Assembly: GCA_047623825.1 (NCBI GenBank)
Contig: JBLHOS010000076.1
Location: 1-14,700, forward strand
Direction: 5' to 3'
Length of the DNA: 14,700 nt
Source of the DNA: JBLHOS01 sp047623825
GTDB lineage: Bacteria; Pseudomonadota; Alphaproteobacteria; Rhodobacterales; Rhodobacteraceae
Under the pieces are notes generated by a model, which was given only the letters and a program-made list of their open reading frames with translations, was not told where the DNA came from and did not search any database. The translations under genes were made by a program, and so were the position numbers. Within the stretch, counting starts at the first letter, position 1; each line of letters begins with the position of its first letter. Shown here piece after piece: positions 6,538-14,185 of the stretch.

Positions 6538-8787
6538 TTACTGGCTCTCCCTTTGATCTGTTGTTCGAGGTAGCCGGATGACTGCCATGGCGCCACAGTG
6601 GGCCCCCAGCGTGAACGGCTCGGCGTCTTGCAGCTCAAGTGTGCCGCCATGCTCCTCAATGATTTTCTTGACGATCGGCAACCCTAGCCCCGTCCCTTTG
6701 TCACGGGTTGTCACATAAGGCTCAAACAGGCGTGCCCGGTCTGCGGGCAAGCCGATCCCGTTTTCTGATATTGTGATTATCGCTGTTTCAGCAGCGACAA
6801 TTATCGCCACCCGAATTTCAGGAATATATTCTTCAGATAAACCTTTTTCTTGTAAGGTTTCAATAGCTTCTCCGCCATTCTTAATTAGATTTGTCAAAGC
6901 TTGGCCGATCATTGTTGCGTCGACGTCTGCCATGATTGGATCAGACGGAATATCTGATTTGAAGGTTATATTCGGCATCCCAGTTCGCTGCAAAATAACG
7001 GCATCGCGCACCAAACGTGTCAAATCCTCGGGCTTGCGCTCTGGCTCTGGCATGCGTGCAAATTTTGAAAATTCGTCAACAATGCGTCGCAAATCATTGG
7101 TTTGGCGAATAATAACATCTGTGTATTGCTCCAGATCTGCGGCATGTTCACCCAGCATCGGTCCAAATTTTCGGCGAACCCGTTCGGCCGATAGCTGGAT
7201 TGGGGTCAGCGGATTCTTGATCTCATGCGCGATGCGGCGCGCGACATCGCCCCAAGCGGCCATTCTCTGGGCTGAGACCAGATCAGTCACATCATCAAAG
7301 GCCACAACATAGCCTTCCAGCTCATCATCGGTATTACGCCGTGTTGCCATCCGGACCAGCAGGCTCTCTTGTTTGCCACGCCGGGTCAGTTTGATCTCTT
7401 CTTGTAAGGCCTCACCACCGCGAAGGCGCAATCGATCCCACTGCGCGGCATATTCAGGCACAGTTTCTGACAAGGACATTCCCAGATAATCTTGATCCTT
7501 CAGCGCTAGCAAACGCACCGCTGAGCGGTTCATGAAATCGACCTGACCGTCTGGATCCAGGCCTATGACGCCAGCTGTGACTGACGACAGGACGGAATCG
7601 AATAGGCGCCGTCGCTCCTCGGTTCGGGTATTGGTCGCCAATAATGTTTCGCGTTGTCCCCTCAATTGCCGCGTCATCTGGTTAAACAACCGACCCAGCA
7701 TCGCAATCTCGTCATCGCCCGCTTCTTCGACCACCTGAACGTCCAAATCGCCCTGGCCAACGCGTTGTGCTGCCCCCGCCAACCGGCCAACCGGGCGGCT
7801 TAGACGTTCCGCAAACCACAAGCCCAGCCAAATTGCAGCCAAGATCATGATCAATGCAAATCCAAGATAAAGCAGCCCAAACTCAAACAGCAGCCGCCCA
7901 CGGTCACTCTCAAGCTGTCGGTACAGCTGAACGGTTTCTTGTGTGTCATCCAAAAGCGCGATGATCTGCCCATCGACGTCGCGGCTGACATAGAGGTAGC
8001 GGTCAACAAAAGCCTCCAGCCGCAACAGCGCGCGAAACTCGTTCACCTCACCGTCTTCGATGATCACTAGTTCACCTTGTGCAGCCAGCAGAATATTAGC
8101 ATCACTCGGACGCTCAAAATCAAACAGATAGCTGCGTTCGCCGCGGGCCCGCAATTCACCCGCGCCGTCGATTACAAACGCCTCTCGCAGGCCCCGTTGG
8201 ATCCGAATTTGTCCTTGGCTCAGAAATTGCCGAAGATCGGCGTCACTCAAAAGCGGTGTGCTTTGACGGTTCAGGTTCAGATAAGCCGCAAGGGCCGCAG
8301 CGTCAGCAGCCAGATCATCGCGGTGCTCTTGCTGGTACGCGACAGCGGCGTCTACTGAGTTGCCAAGCGCCTCACGCACCCGGTCTGAAAACCAGCCCTC
8401 TAAACCCATATTCACTGTTATCATCGCAAAGACCGCTACCAGAACAGTCGGTAATAGGGCCACCAACGCAAAGACACCGGTCAGGCGAAGGTGCAGGCGG
8501 GAACCAGCCGATTTGGCGCGCCGGGCTGCAATCATTCGCGTCACCCTGTGTAACACAAGGGCCGCGATCGACAGAATATAAATCAGATCAGCCAGCAGAA
8601 TCAGACGTAGTGAGGGAGATGAGCTGTTTTGATCAAGCGGACCGAGGATAAGGAAGCTTGAAACTGCCAGAACTGGGCCCAAAATCACGAGGCCAAGCGT
8701 ACCGGCATTGCGCACACGTCTTTGCCGCTGAAACCGAATGAACCGGGCCAGAGGTGAATTTAAGACGCTACGTTCAGGGGTTCGCAC
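6538..8787 (-). CDS. ntrY: Membrane sensor histidine kinase NtrY
   Basis: 749 residues, typical for NtrY. It senses a signal at the membrane and phosphorylates NtrX. Membrane segments are near 31-50, 61-80, 103-127 and 303-325, with a probable periplasmic domain between the third and fourth. A HAMP domain (about 326-380), a PAS domain (395-500), a HisKA box with H521 in RRIAHEIKNPLTP, and a HATPase domain follow. The N box NLIKNGGEA is at 633-641. The G1 box reads ENGIG (675-679) where DNGxG is usual, and the G2 box GTGLGL is at 698-703. The start is GTG at 8787 with GGGGA about 6 nt upstream. The DNA for roughly residues 633-678 (6755-6900) is much more AT-rich than the rest. The 101-bp gap to ntrC contains a hairpin. 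Confidence 0.94.
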   Translation of the reverse strand: MRTPERSVLNSPLARFIRFQRQRRVRNAGTLGLVILGPVLAVSSFLILGPLDQNSSSPSLRLILLADLIYILSIAALVLHRVTRMIAARRAKSAGSRLHLRLTGVFALVALLPTVLVAVFAMITVNMGLEGWFSDRVREALGNSVDAAVAYQQEHRDDLAADAAALAAYLNLNRQSTPLLSDADLRQFLSQGQIRIQRGLREAFVIDGAGELRARGERSYLFDFERPSDANILLAAQGELVIIEDGEVNEFRALLRLEAFVDRYLYVSRDVDGQIIALLDDTQETVQLYRQLESDRGRLLFEFGLLYLGFALIMILAAIWLGLWFAERLSRPVGRLAGAAQRVGQGDLDVQVVEEAGDDEIAMLGRLFNQMTRQLRGQRETLLATNTRTEERRRLFDSVLSSVTAGVIGLDPDGQVDFMNRSAVRLLALKDQDYLGMSLSETVPEYAAQWDRLRLRGGEALQEEIKLTRRGKQESLLVRMATRRNTDDELEGYVVAFDDVTDLVSAQRMAAWGDVARRIAHEIKNPLTPIQLSAERVRRKFGPMLGEHAADLEQYTDVIIRQTNDLRRIVDEFSKFARMPEPERKPEDLTRLVRDAVILQRTGMPNITFKSDIPSDPIMADVDATMIGQALTNLIKNGGEAIETLQEKGLSEEYIPEIRVAIIVAAETAIITISENGIGLPADRARLFEPYVTTRDKGTGLGLPIVKKIIEEHGGTLELQDAEPFTLGAHCGAMAVIRLPRTTDQRESQ

Positions 8788-8830
8788 CCAAAATCCCCAA
8801 TATTTTTAAACGGAGCAGTGCCCCAAAGGC

Positions 8831-8860
8831 GACAAGATATGCGGGGGCATATTGCCTGTC
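8831..8860 (-). promoter_or_regulatory. Bulged hairpin in the ntrC-ntrY intergenic region
   Basis: The 30 bases fold as a 12-bp stem: outer arms 8831-8836 and 8855-8860, inner arms ATATGC/GCATAT (8837-8842 and 8847-8852), a 2-nt bulge (8853-8854) and a 4-nt loop (8843-8846). One outer pair is G-U when read as minus-strand RNA but A-C as plus-strand RNA, which fits an element acting in the ntr transcript. No T-run follows, so it is more likely an RNA stability, processing or attenuation element than a strong terminator. It lies 28 nt after the ntrC stop and 43 nt before the ntrY GTG. Confidence 0.5.
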
Positions 8861-8888
8861 CCAAATCCGCAACTTGTCTGTTGCGCTT

Positions 8889-10259
8889 TTACATCAACTT
8901 GCGCCGCCGTGTCACGTTAATATCGAGGTCTGTGATCTTCTTGCGCAAGGTATTGCGGTTGATCCCAAGCAGATCGGCACATTTAGCCTGATTTCCGCCT
9001 GTTGCCTCTAGGGCAATCTCGATCAATGGCGTCTCAACTTCGCGCAAAATTCGGGTGTAAAGGCCTGGTGGCGGCAACACTCCTCCGTGCAAATCGAAAT
9101 AGCGGCGTAGGTGTTTGCTGACCGATGCGGAAAATTTCTCACGTTCGCCGCCGCCCATGAGCGGTTCAGTCGCGGGTTGATTGCCCAGAACGATCTCCAC
9201 CTCGGCTTTGCCGATCTCTTCCGCCTGACTGGTGACCGTCAGGCGCCGCACTGTATTTTCCAGTTGGCGGACGTTGCCGGGCCAAGAATAGGCACGCACC
9301 ATGTCCAGCGCATCGCTGGCAAAGCGGCGAACTGGGCCGCCGTCGCGTTCTGCGCGGTTCAAGAAATGCGCAGCCAGTAGTGGAATATCGTCGACCCGTT
9401 CACGTAGTGCAGGCACCGCAATCGTCACGCCACCAAGCCGGTAAAATAGATCTTGCCGGAAGCCACCACTTTCCATCCGCTCCATAAGGTTCTTTTGGCT
9501 TGTGGCCATGATCCGTGGCGCGCTGTCGGACATACTATCAAGCATTCGGACGATTTTGGCCTGTGCCTCTTCGCCAAGGTCACCGACCTCATCAAACAAA
9601 ATTGAGCCGCCACGCGCCCGGGCAAGGATCGTTGATGGCCCGTCAACACCCTCCAGATCGGCCGAGGATGCGGTCACAAAGGGCAATGTGCGTCGGTCTG
9701 AAAAATCATGAATTGCGCGCGCGATAAGGCTTTTGCCAGTACCGCTTTCGCCAGTGATCAAAACCGGCAGCTCTGTGTTCATAACCCGCGCCACCAACCG
9801 GTAGAGCGCTTGCATCGACGGAGTGCGACCAACCAGTGGCAGGTCTTCTTTGCCTTCGTTGGGGGCGTCGTTTAATTTAGGGGCTGGCGCGCGGCGTTTG
9901 ATGTCTAGCGCACGCGCGGCTCGCTTCATCAGATCGGGTAGATCGAACGGCTTGGGCAGATAGTCGTAGGCATTTGCTTCGGTCGCCTGAATGGCCGTCA
10001 TGATGGTATTTTGCGCCGAGATGATGATCACGGGCAGTCCGGGGCGCTCTGCGGTGATCCGGGGCAATGTCTCTAGTCCGTTGCCATCGGGCATCATCAC
10101 GTCTGAGATGACCAGATCGCCTTTGCCCTCTTCGATCCACCGCATCAAGGTCATCAGGCTAGAGGTCGCATGGACCTTGCAGCCGGCACGCGTCAGCGCC
10201 TGCGTCAAAACTGTTCGAATGGTCCGATCATCGTCGGCTACCAATACAGTACCGTCCAT
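8889..10259 (-). CDS. ntrC: Nitrogen regulation response regulator NtrC, form lacking GAFTGA
   Basis: 456 residues. It is the DNA-binding activator of nitrogen-assimilation genes, phosphorylated by NtrB when fixed nitrogen is low. The receiver domain (1-120) has D9-D11, phospho-acceptor D53, S81 and K103. The AAA+ domain has Walker A GESGTGKS (170-177) and Walker B ILFDE (220-224). Between them the segment TASSADLEGVDGPSTILARA is about 25 residues shorter than in enteric NtrC, and the GAFTGA sigma-54 contact motif is missing. A Fis-type helix-turn-helix (about 421-447, GGNQAKCADLLGINRNTL) ends the protein. This matches the Rhodobacter type of NtrC known to work with sigma-70 polymerase. ATG at 10259 is preceded by GGGAGAG at 7 nt. 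ntrB ends 45 nt upstream. Confidence 0.95.
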   Translation of the reverse strand: MDGTVLVADDDRTIRTVLTQALTRAGCKVHATSSLMTLMRWIEEGKGDLVISDVMMPDGNGLETLPRITAERPGLPVIIISAQNTIMTAIQATEANAYDYLPKPFDLPDLMKRAARALDIKRRAPAPKLNDAPNEGKEDLPLVGRTPSMQALYRLVARVMNTELPVLITGESGTGKSLIARAIHDFSDRRTLPFVTASSADLEGVDGPSTILARARGGSILFDEVGDLGEEAQAKIVRMLDSMSDSAPRIMATSQKNLMERMESGGFRQDLFYRLGGVTIAVPALRERVDDIPLLAAHFLNRAERDGGPVRRFASDALDMVRAYSWPGNVRQLENTVRRLTVTSQAEEIGKAEVEIVLGNQPATEPLMGGGEREKFSASVSKHLRRYFDLHGGVLPPPGLYTRILREVETPLIEIALEATGGNQAKCADLLGINRNTLRKKITDLDINVTRRRKLM

Positions 10260-10304
10260 CGCTCTACTCTCCCAATTTCATGTGTTTACACTGCGTCTGC
10301 GGCC

Positions 10305-11375
10305 TCATTCCAATGCATCCTTGGGTGCAATGGGAAGTGAAACCCGAAACACAGTCATGCCCGGAACGCTCTCGACAGCGATCCAGCCTTCGTGATCAGA
10401 AATGATCTTTGACACTAAAGCCAACCCCAGACCGGAGCCATTTTCGCGACCAGACACAAAGGGTTCAAAGATCTGGGCGGCAATCTCTGATGGCAGGCCG
10501 GGCCCGTCATCGATGATTTCAATTTGCAACGGAACTGCGGCCCCTGTGCCATCCTTGCGCCGCAGACGCAGGCTCATCTCATAGAACGTCCGTATCTTGA
10601 TTGTTCCGCCGTTGGCGCAGGCTTGTGACGCGTTTTTCAACAGGTTCAAAAAGACCTGCTGCAATTGATCTGGGTCGGCATAGGTCGCTGGCAATGACGG
10701 ATCATAAAGCTCTTCGATCTTCATATGGGCGGCAAACCCAACCATCGCCGATTTGCGCGCGCGATCCAGCACGTCATGGACGTTTACCGCCTTGCGCGCC
10801 GGGGGACGCACATTGCCGAATTCCTCGACCTGATTAAGTAATTTCACGATGCGGCGTGTTTCTTCGACGATCAAATCGGCCAATTCCAGATCTTCACCCG
10901 TCAGGCTCATCGAAATCAACTGCGCCGCCCCGGTGATCCCGGCCAGCGGGTTCTTGATCTCATGGGCCAGCATCTCAGCCATGCCGATTGCCGATTTCGC
11001 AGCCGATTGTGAGGACATTGCGCGGTTCAGACGGCCTGCAAGCTCTCGGCTTTCAAGCAAGACCAGCACATGGTCTGGCCGGTCCAGCAGCGGCGAGATT
11101 TGGACATCACAACTAACCGGCTTCTTGCTACCCGTGCCAACATCCACGGTATTTACAAACAAGGGCGATTGCCCGTCGCGGACCCGCGCGAATGCCTCCT
11201 CTAGGGGGGCGTCGATAAAGATTTTGTCCCAGACTGGGTGGCCAATCAGGCTTTTCTTTGATGCGTTCAAGAACGTTTCTGCGGCGGGGTTAAGATCCAG
11301 GATCAGATCATCAGGGCCAAGGATCAAAGCAGGGATCGGCAATGAAGCCCAAAGGGACGTGGTGAATTTCGTCAC
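10305..11375 (-). CDS. ntrB: Nitrogen regulation sensor kinase/phosphatase NtrB
   Basis: 356 residues, the usual length. A cytoplasmic kinase that phosphorylates or dephosphorylates NtrC under control of PII proteins. It has an N-terminal PAS domain (about 5-110), a HisKA box with H138 in MLAHEIKNPLAG, and a HATPase domain with N box NLLKNAS (244-250), G1 box DDGPG (289-293) and G2 box GSGLGL (313-318), all intact. No membrane segment is present. The start is GTG at 11375. It overlaps the dusB TGA as GTGA and is preceded by a GAGGG ribosome-binding site, so dusB and ntrB are translationally coupled. The order dusB(nifR3)-ntrB-ntrC is the classic Rhodobacter operon. Confidence 0.96.
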   Translation of the reverse strand: MTKFTTSLWASLPIPALILGPDDLILDLNPAAETFLNASKKSLIGHPVWDKIFIDAPLEEAFARVRDGQSPLFVNTVDVGTGSKKPVSCDVQISPLLDRPDHVLVLLESRELAGRLNRAMSSQSAAKSAIGMAEMLAHEIKNPLAGITGAAQLISMSLTGEDLELADLIVEETRRIVKLLNQVEEFGNVRPPARKAVNVHDVLDRARKSAMVGFAAHMKIEELYDPSLPATYADPDQLQQVFLNLLKNASQACANGGTIKIRTFYEMSLRLRRKDGTGAAVPLQIEIIDDGPGLPSEIAAQIFEPFVSGRENGSGLGLALVSKIISDHEGWIAVESVPGMTVFRVSLPIAPKDALE

Positions 11376-12355
11376 GCGGCTACCCTCTCAGTCGCCAAAA
11401 GGGCGGCGGGCAGCAGTGCGATCACACGGGTCGGATCAGCCTCGGTCAGGATCGGGCGACGCAGCGCACCCGGGGTGCCCGCCATTTCCATGTACCAACC
11501 CAAATGTTTGCGCGCGACGCGCACGCCAAGGGTCTGGCCATAAAACGCAAGCATCGCTTGATAATGCCCGCTGACCATCGCCACAAGATCCGCACCCGTG
11601 GGGATAGTGGGGCGCGGCGCACCGAATAGATCATGGGCGATCTGTGCCAATTGCCACGGACGACCCTGTGCCCCGCGCCCGATCATCACGCCGTCCGCAC
11701 CACTGGCGGCCAATGCGGCCCGCGCACTGACGCTGTCGGTGATGTCGCCATTTGCAATTACCGGGATGGTGACGGCCTCTTTCACTGTCCGGATCCCGGC
11801 CCAATTGGCAGCACCCTTGTAGAATTGGCAGCGCGTGCGGCCATGAATGGTAATCATCTGGATGCCAGCGGCCTCGGCGCGGTGCGCCAGTTCTGCAGCG
11901 TTCAGGCTGTCATCGTCCCAGCCCAATCGCGTCTTGAGCGTGACTGGAACTGATACCGCCCCGACCACCGCTTCAATCAAGCCTACAGCATGATCCAGAT
12001 CGCGCATCAGCGCGGATCCTGAATAGCCGTTCACAACCTTTTTTGCCGGGCACCCCATGTTTATATCGATAATGCGGGCGCCATTGGCCTCTGCCATCCG
12101 GGCGGCCTCTGCCATCCAATACGACTCTCGACCCGCCAGTTGAACAGCAGTTTTGTCGATGCCAAAGCCCAGCTCAGCCCGCGCACGGACGCTCTCCTTC
12201 GCCTCGACCATCTCTTGGCTTGCGACCATTTCAGACACAACCAATCCTGCCCCGAAACCTGCAACCAGATTGCGAAATGGCAAGTCTGTGATTCCCGCCA
12301 AAGGTGCGAGGAAAACAGGTGGTGTTAGCGTGTGGTCCGCCAATGAAACCGACAA
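11372..12355 (-). CDS. dusB: tRNA-dihydrouridine synthase DusB (NifR3)
   Basis: 327 residues from the chosen start. This FMN enzyme reduces uridine to dihydrouridine in the tRNA D-loop using NADPH. The N-terminus has PVFLAPLAGITDLPFR (13-28). The catalytic cysteine C102 lies in NMGCPAKKV, followed by K141 in TLKTRLG and H171 in ITIHGRTR. The phosphate-binding loop IGRGAQGRPW is at 225-234, and the C-terminal RNA-binding region contains RKHLGWY. The frame is open to a TTG at 12412, but AAGGA lies 8 nt before the TTG at 12353-12355, and this start removes a poorly conserved 19-residue extension. No ATG is available. It heads the ntr operon and diverges from ispDF. Confidence 0.93.
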   Translation of the reverse strand: MSVSLADHTLTPPVFLAPLAGITDLPFRNLVAGFGAGLVVSEMVASQEMVEAKESVRARAELGFGIDKTAVQLAGRESYWMAEAARMAEANGARIIDINMGCPAKKVVNGYSGSALMRDLDHAVGLIEAVVGAVSVPVTLKTRLGWDDDSLNAAELAHRAEAAGIQMITIHGRTRCQFYKGAANWAGIRTVKEAVTIPVIANGDITDSVSARAALAASGADGVMIGRGAQGRPWQLAQIAHDLFGAPRPTIPTGADLVAMVSGHYQAMLAFYGQTLGVRVARKHLGWYMEMAGTPGALRRPILTEADPTRVIALLPAALLATERVAA

Positions 12356-12524
12356 ATGCTTAATCCTTGTGCAGTTGTATTTCGAGGTAGCGCCTTCGCT
12401 GGTGGATATCAAAAGAAACTACTGCAACAAAAGCACACTTCAAGGCGTTTGCACAAAAGATAGGCGAACTGCCGCGCAACTGACCATTGTTGTGCCCGCG
12501 CAGCTTTCGCCCTATCAAATCGCT
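12356..12524. promoter_or_regulatory. Divergent dusB/ispDF promoter region
   Basis: This 169-bp gap must hold promoters for both transcription units. Toward ispDF, TTGTGC (12490-12495) and TATCAA (12513-12518) are 17 bp apart. That would put the start site at or next to the ispDF ATG (12525). Toward dusB, the minus strand carries TTGAAG (plus-strand 12436-12441) 16 bp from TAGTTT (12414-12419). Both sets are weak matches chosen by eye. The AAGGA for dusB is at about 12364-12368. No strong inverted repeat or clear NtrC-like site was recognised. Confidence 0.35.
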
Positions 12525-13697
12525 ATGACCAACACGCCCAATCTGATCTCTCGCGTCCGCGCTACCGCAATTGTGGTTGCTGCCGGTCGTGGCACTCGGG
12601 CAGGCGGTGAAATTCCCAAGCAATTTCAACTGCTCAACGGCGAACCGGTTTTGCACCGAACATTGCGCGCCATCGCAACACATCGTGATATTTCGCAGGT
12701 TGTTCTGGTCCATCATCCGGATGATGCTGACCTTCTGCCCGCAATCCTTAGGAACCTGCCTTTGCCGGTGACGTGTGTGCCTGGCGGGCAAACCCGCGAT
12801 GCCTCGGTCCGGGCCGGTTTGGTGGCGGTTTCCGACAATAGCGACGTTGTGTTGATCCATGACGGCGCGCGGCCGCTTGTCAGCCACGCTGTGATTGATG
12901 GGGTCCTATTGGCGCTGAAAACCTCAGCTGGTGCAGCCCCTGCCCTGCCTGTCACCGACGCGCTGTGGCAAGGCGACCAGACAGTCATTGGCACCCAAGA
13001 TCGCACGGGATTATTTCGCGCACAAACCCCCCAAGGGTTCCATCTGGTGGCCATTCGCGCAGCGCATGCAGCCCATCCCGGTGGCGCCGCCGACGATGTG
13101 GAGGTCGCGCGCGCCGCCGGATTGGCCGTTGCCATTACGCCCGGCGATGAGGATAATCTGAAGATAACGACGCCCGGGGATTTTGCCCGTGCCAGCCGGT
13201 TGATGGGCACAGATATGATAGATATTCGTACCGGTAACGGGTTTGATGTGCACCGTTTTGGTCCCGGAGATCACGTGATGTTATGTGGCATTGCCATCCC
13301 GCATGATCGCGGCCTTCAGGGCCATTCTGATGCCGACGTCGGACTGCACACTGTGACGGATGCGATTTATGGCGCGTTGGCGCAGGGCGATATAGGCACG
13401 CATTTTCCACCCACCGATCCGAAATGGAAAGGTGCTGCTAGCCATATTTTTCTAAGCCACGCGGTAGAAATGGCCACTGATATGGGGTTTGTCCTAACTC
13501 ATGCCGATTGCACTTTAATTTGTGAGCGCCCCATGATCGGCCCCCATGCAAGCGTGATGCGTGCCGAACTTGCTCGCCTTTTGCGCATTGATCACACCCG
13601 CGTTTCAGTTAAGGCGACCACGTCTGAACGTTTGGGATTTACCGGTCGCGAGGAAGGTATCGCATGTCTGGCAACAGTCACGTTGGTGGCATCATGA
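12525..13697 (+). CDS. ispDF: Bifunctional 2-C-methyl-D-erythritol 4-phosphate cytidylyltransferase / 2,4-cyclodiphosphate synthase IspDF
   Basis: 390 residues. The fusion carries out two non-consecutive steps of the MEP isoprenoid pathway. The IspD half (1-230) makes CDP-methylerythritol: nucleotide-binding AAGRGTR (19-25), K32, IHDGARP (111-117) and NLKIT (211-215). The IspF half (231-390) forms the cyclodiphosphate: metal ligands D241 and H243 in GFDVHRF, H275 in HSDADVGLH, GDIGTHFPP (288-296), and TTSERLGFTGREEGIA (365-380). Such fusions are common in alphaproteobacteria. ATG at 12525 is placed just before the conserved RVRATAIVVAAG region. The open frame continues upstream into antisense dusB and is rejected. 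No Shine-Dalgarno sequence is visible. The stop overlaps the pgpA start as ATGA. Confidence 0.95.
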   Translation: MTNTPNLISRVRATAIVVAAGRGTRAGGEIPKQFQLLNGEPVLHRTLRAIATHRDISQVVLVHHPDDADLLPAILRNLPLPVTCVPGGQTRDASVRAGLVAVSDNSDVVLIHDGARPLVSHAVIDGVLLALKTSAGAAPALPVTDALWQGDQTVIGTQDRTGLFRAQTPQGFHLVAIRAAHAAHPGGAADDVEVARAAGLAVAITPGDEDNLKITTPGDFARASRLMGTDMIDIRTGNGFDVHRFGPGDHVMLCGIAIPHDRGLQGHSDADVGLHTVTDAIYGALAQGDIGTHFPPTDPKWKGAASHIFLSHAVEMATDMGFVLTHADCTLICERPMIGPHASVMRAELARLLRIDHTRVSVKATTSERLGFTGREEGIACLATVTLVAS

Positions 13698-14185
13698 GCC
13701 ATATGATCGCAACCGTCTTTTATGTCGGCCATCTGCGCCCTGCCCCCGGCACTTGGGGCAGTCTGGCGGCTCTTCCGGTGGCTTATATGATCCATCTTTT
13801 GGGCAGTTGGCCACTGTTGCTGGCAGCGATCGTTTTGGTCACAATTCTGGGCTGGTGGGCGACCGCGCGTGACACTGCTGGCAAGGCTGATCATGACCCG
13901 TCTGAGATCGTGATCGATGAGGTCGCGGGCCAATGGGTGGCGCTGTTGCCGGTGTCTTACGGGGCGGCCTTTGCCGATGTCTCGGTGCTGGCGCTTTGGC
14001 CGGGGCTCCTAACGGCATTTCTGGCATTTCGCCTTTTTGACATCTGGAAGCCGGGTCCTGTTGGATGGGCTGATCGCAAACCTGGGCCGATCGGTGTGAT
14101 GTTGGACGATCTGATCGCAGGCGCACTGGCCGCCCTTGTTGTGGCAGTTCTGGCCGTTCTGGCCCACTTGCCTCTAATCTTATGA
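13694..14185 (+). CDS. pgpA: Phosphatidylglycerophosphatase A
   Basis: 163 residues. A membrane enzyme that dephosphorylates phosphatidylglycerophosphate to phosphatidylglycerol. Family motifs are present in order: GHLRPAPGTWGS (12-23), the acidic block DPSEIVIDEVAGQW (67-80), and FRLFDIWKPGPVGWADRK (111-128) followed by GVMLDDLIAG. Three to four hydrophobic segments are visible, including a C-terminal Ala/Val/Leu-rich helix. The ATG at 13694 overlaps the ispDF TGA as ATGA with GGTGG just upstream. The frame could begin 10 codons earlier at 13664, but the overlap start fits homology better. Its own stop overlaps the next gene in the same way. Confidence 0.92.
   Translation: MSHMIATVFYVGHLRPAPGTWGSLAALPVAYMIHLLGSWPLLLAAIVLVTILGWWATARDTAGKADHDPSEIVIDEVAGQWVALLPVSYGAAFADVSVLALWPGLLTAFLAFRLFDIWKPGPVGWADRKPGPIGVMLDDLIAGALAALVVAVLAVLAHLPLIL

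Noticed and set aside
6537..6659. 41-codon upstream extension of ntrX inside ntrY
   Set aside because: The receiver domain begins at MNEILVVDD. A good GGGAGAG precedes the ATG at 6536, and the extension is only an out-of-frame reading of the ntrY end.
12356..12412. 19-codon N-terminal extension of DusB from TTG at 12412
   Set aside because: The TTG at 12355 has AAGGA at ideal spacing and gives the usual family length.
12153..12524. In-frame 124-codon N-terminal extension of IspDF
   Set aside because: It runs antisense through the conserved dusB start, has no IspD homology, and would leave no space for either promoter.
12713..13210. 165-codon minus-strand ORF antisense to ispDF
   Set aside because: It is a shadow of a GC-rich coding frame, with no motif, no ribosome-binding site and low-complexity composition.
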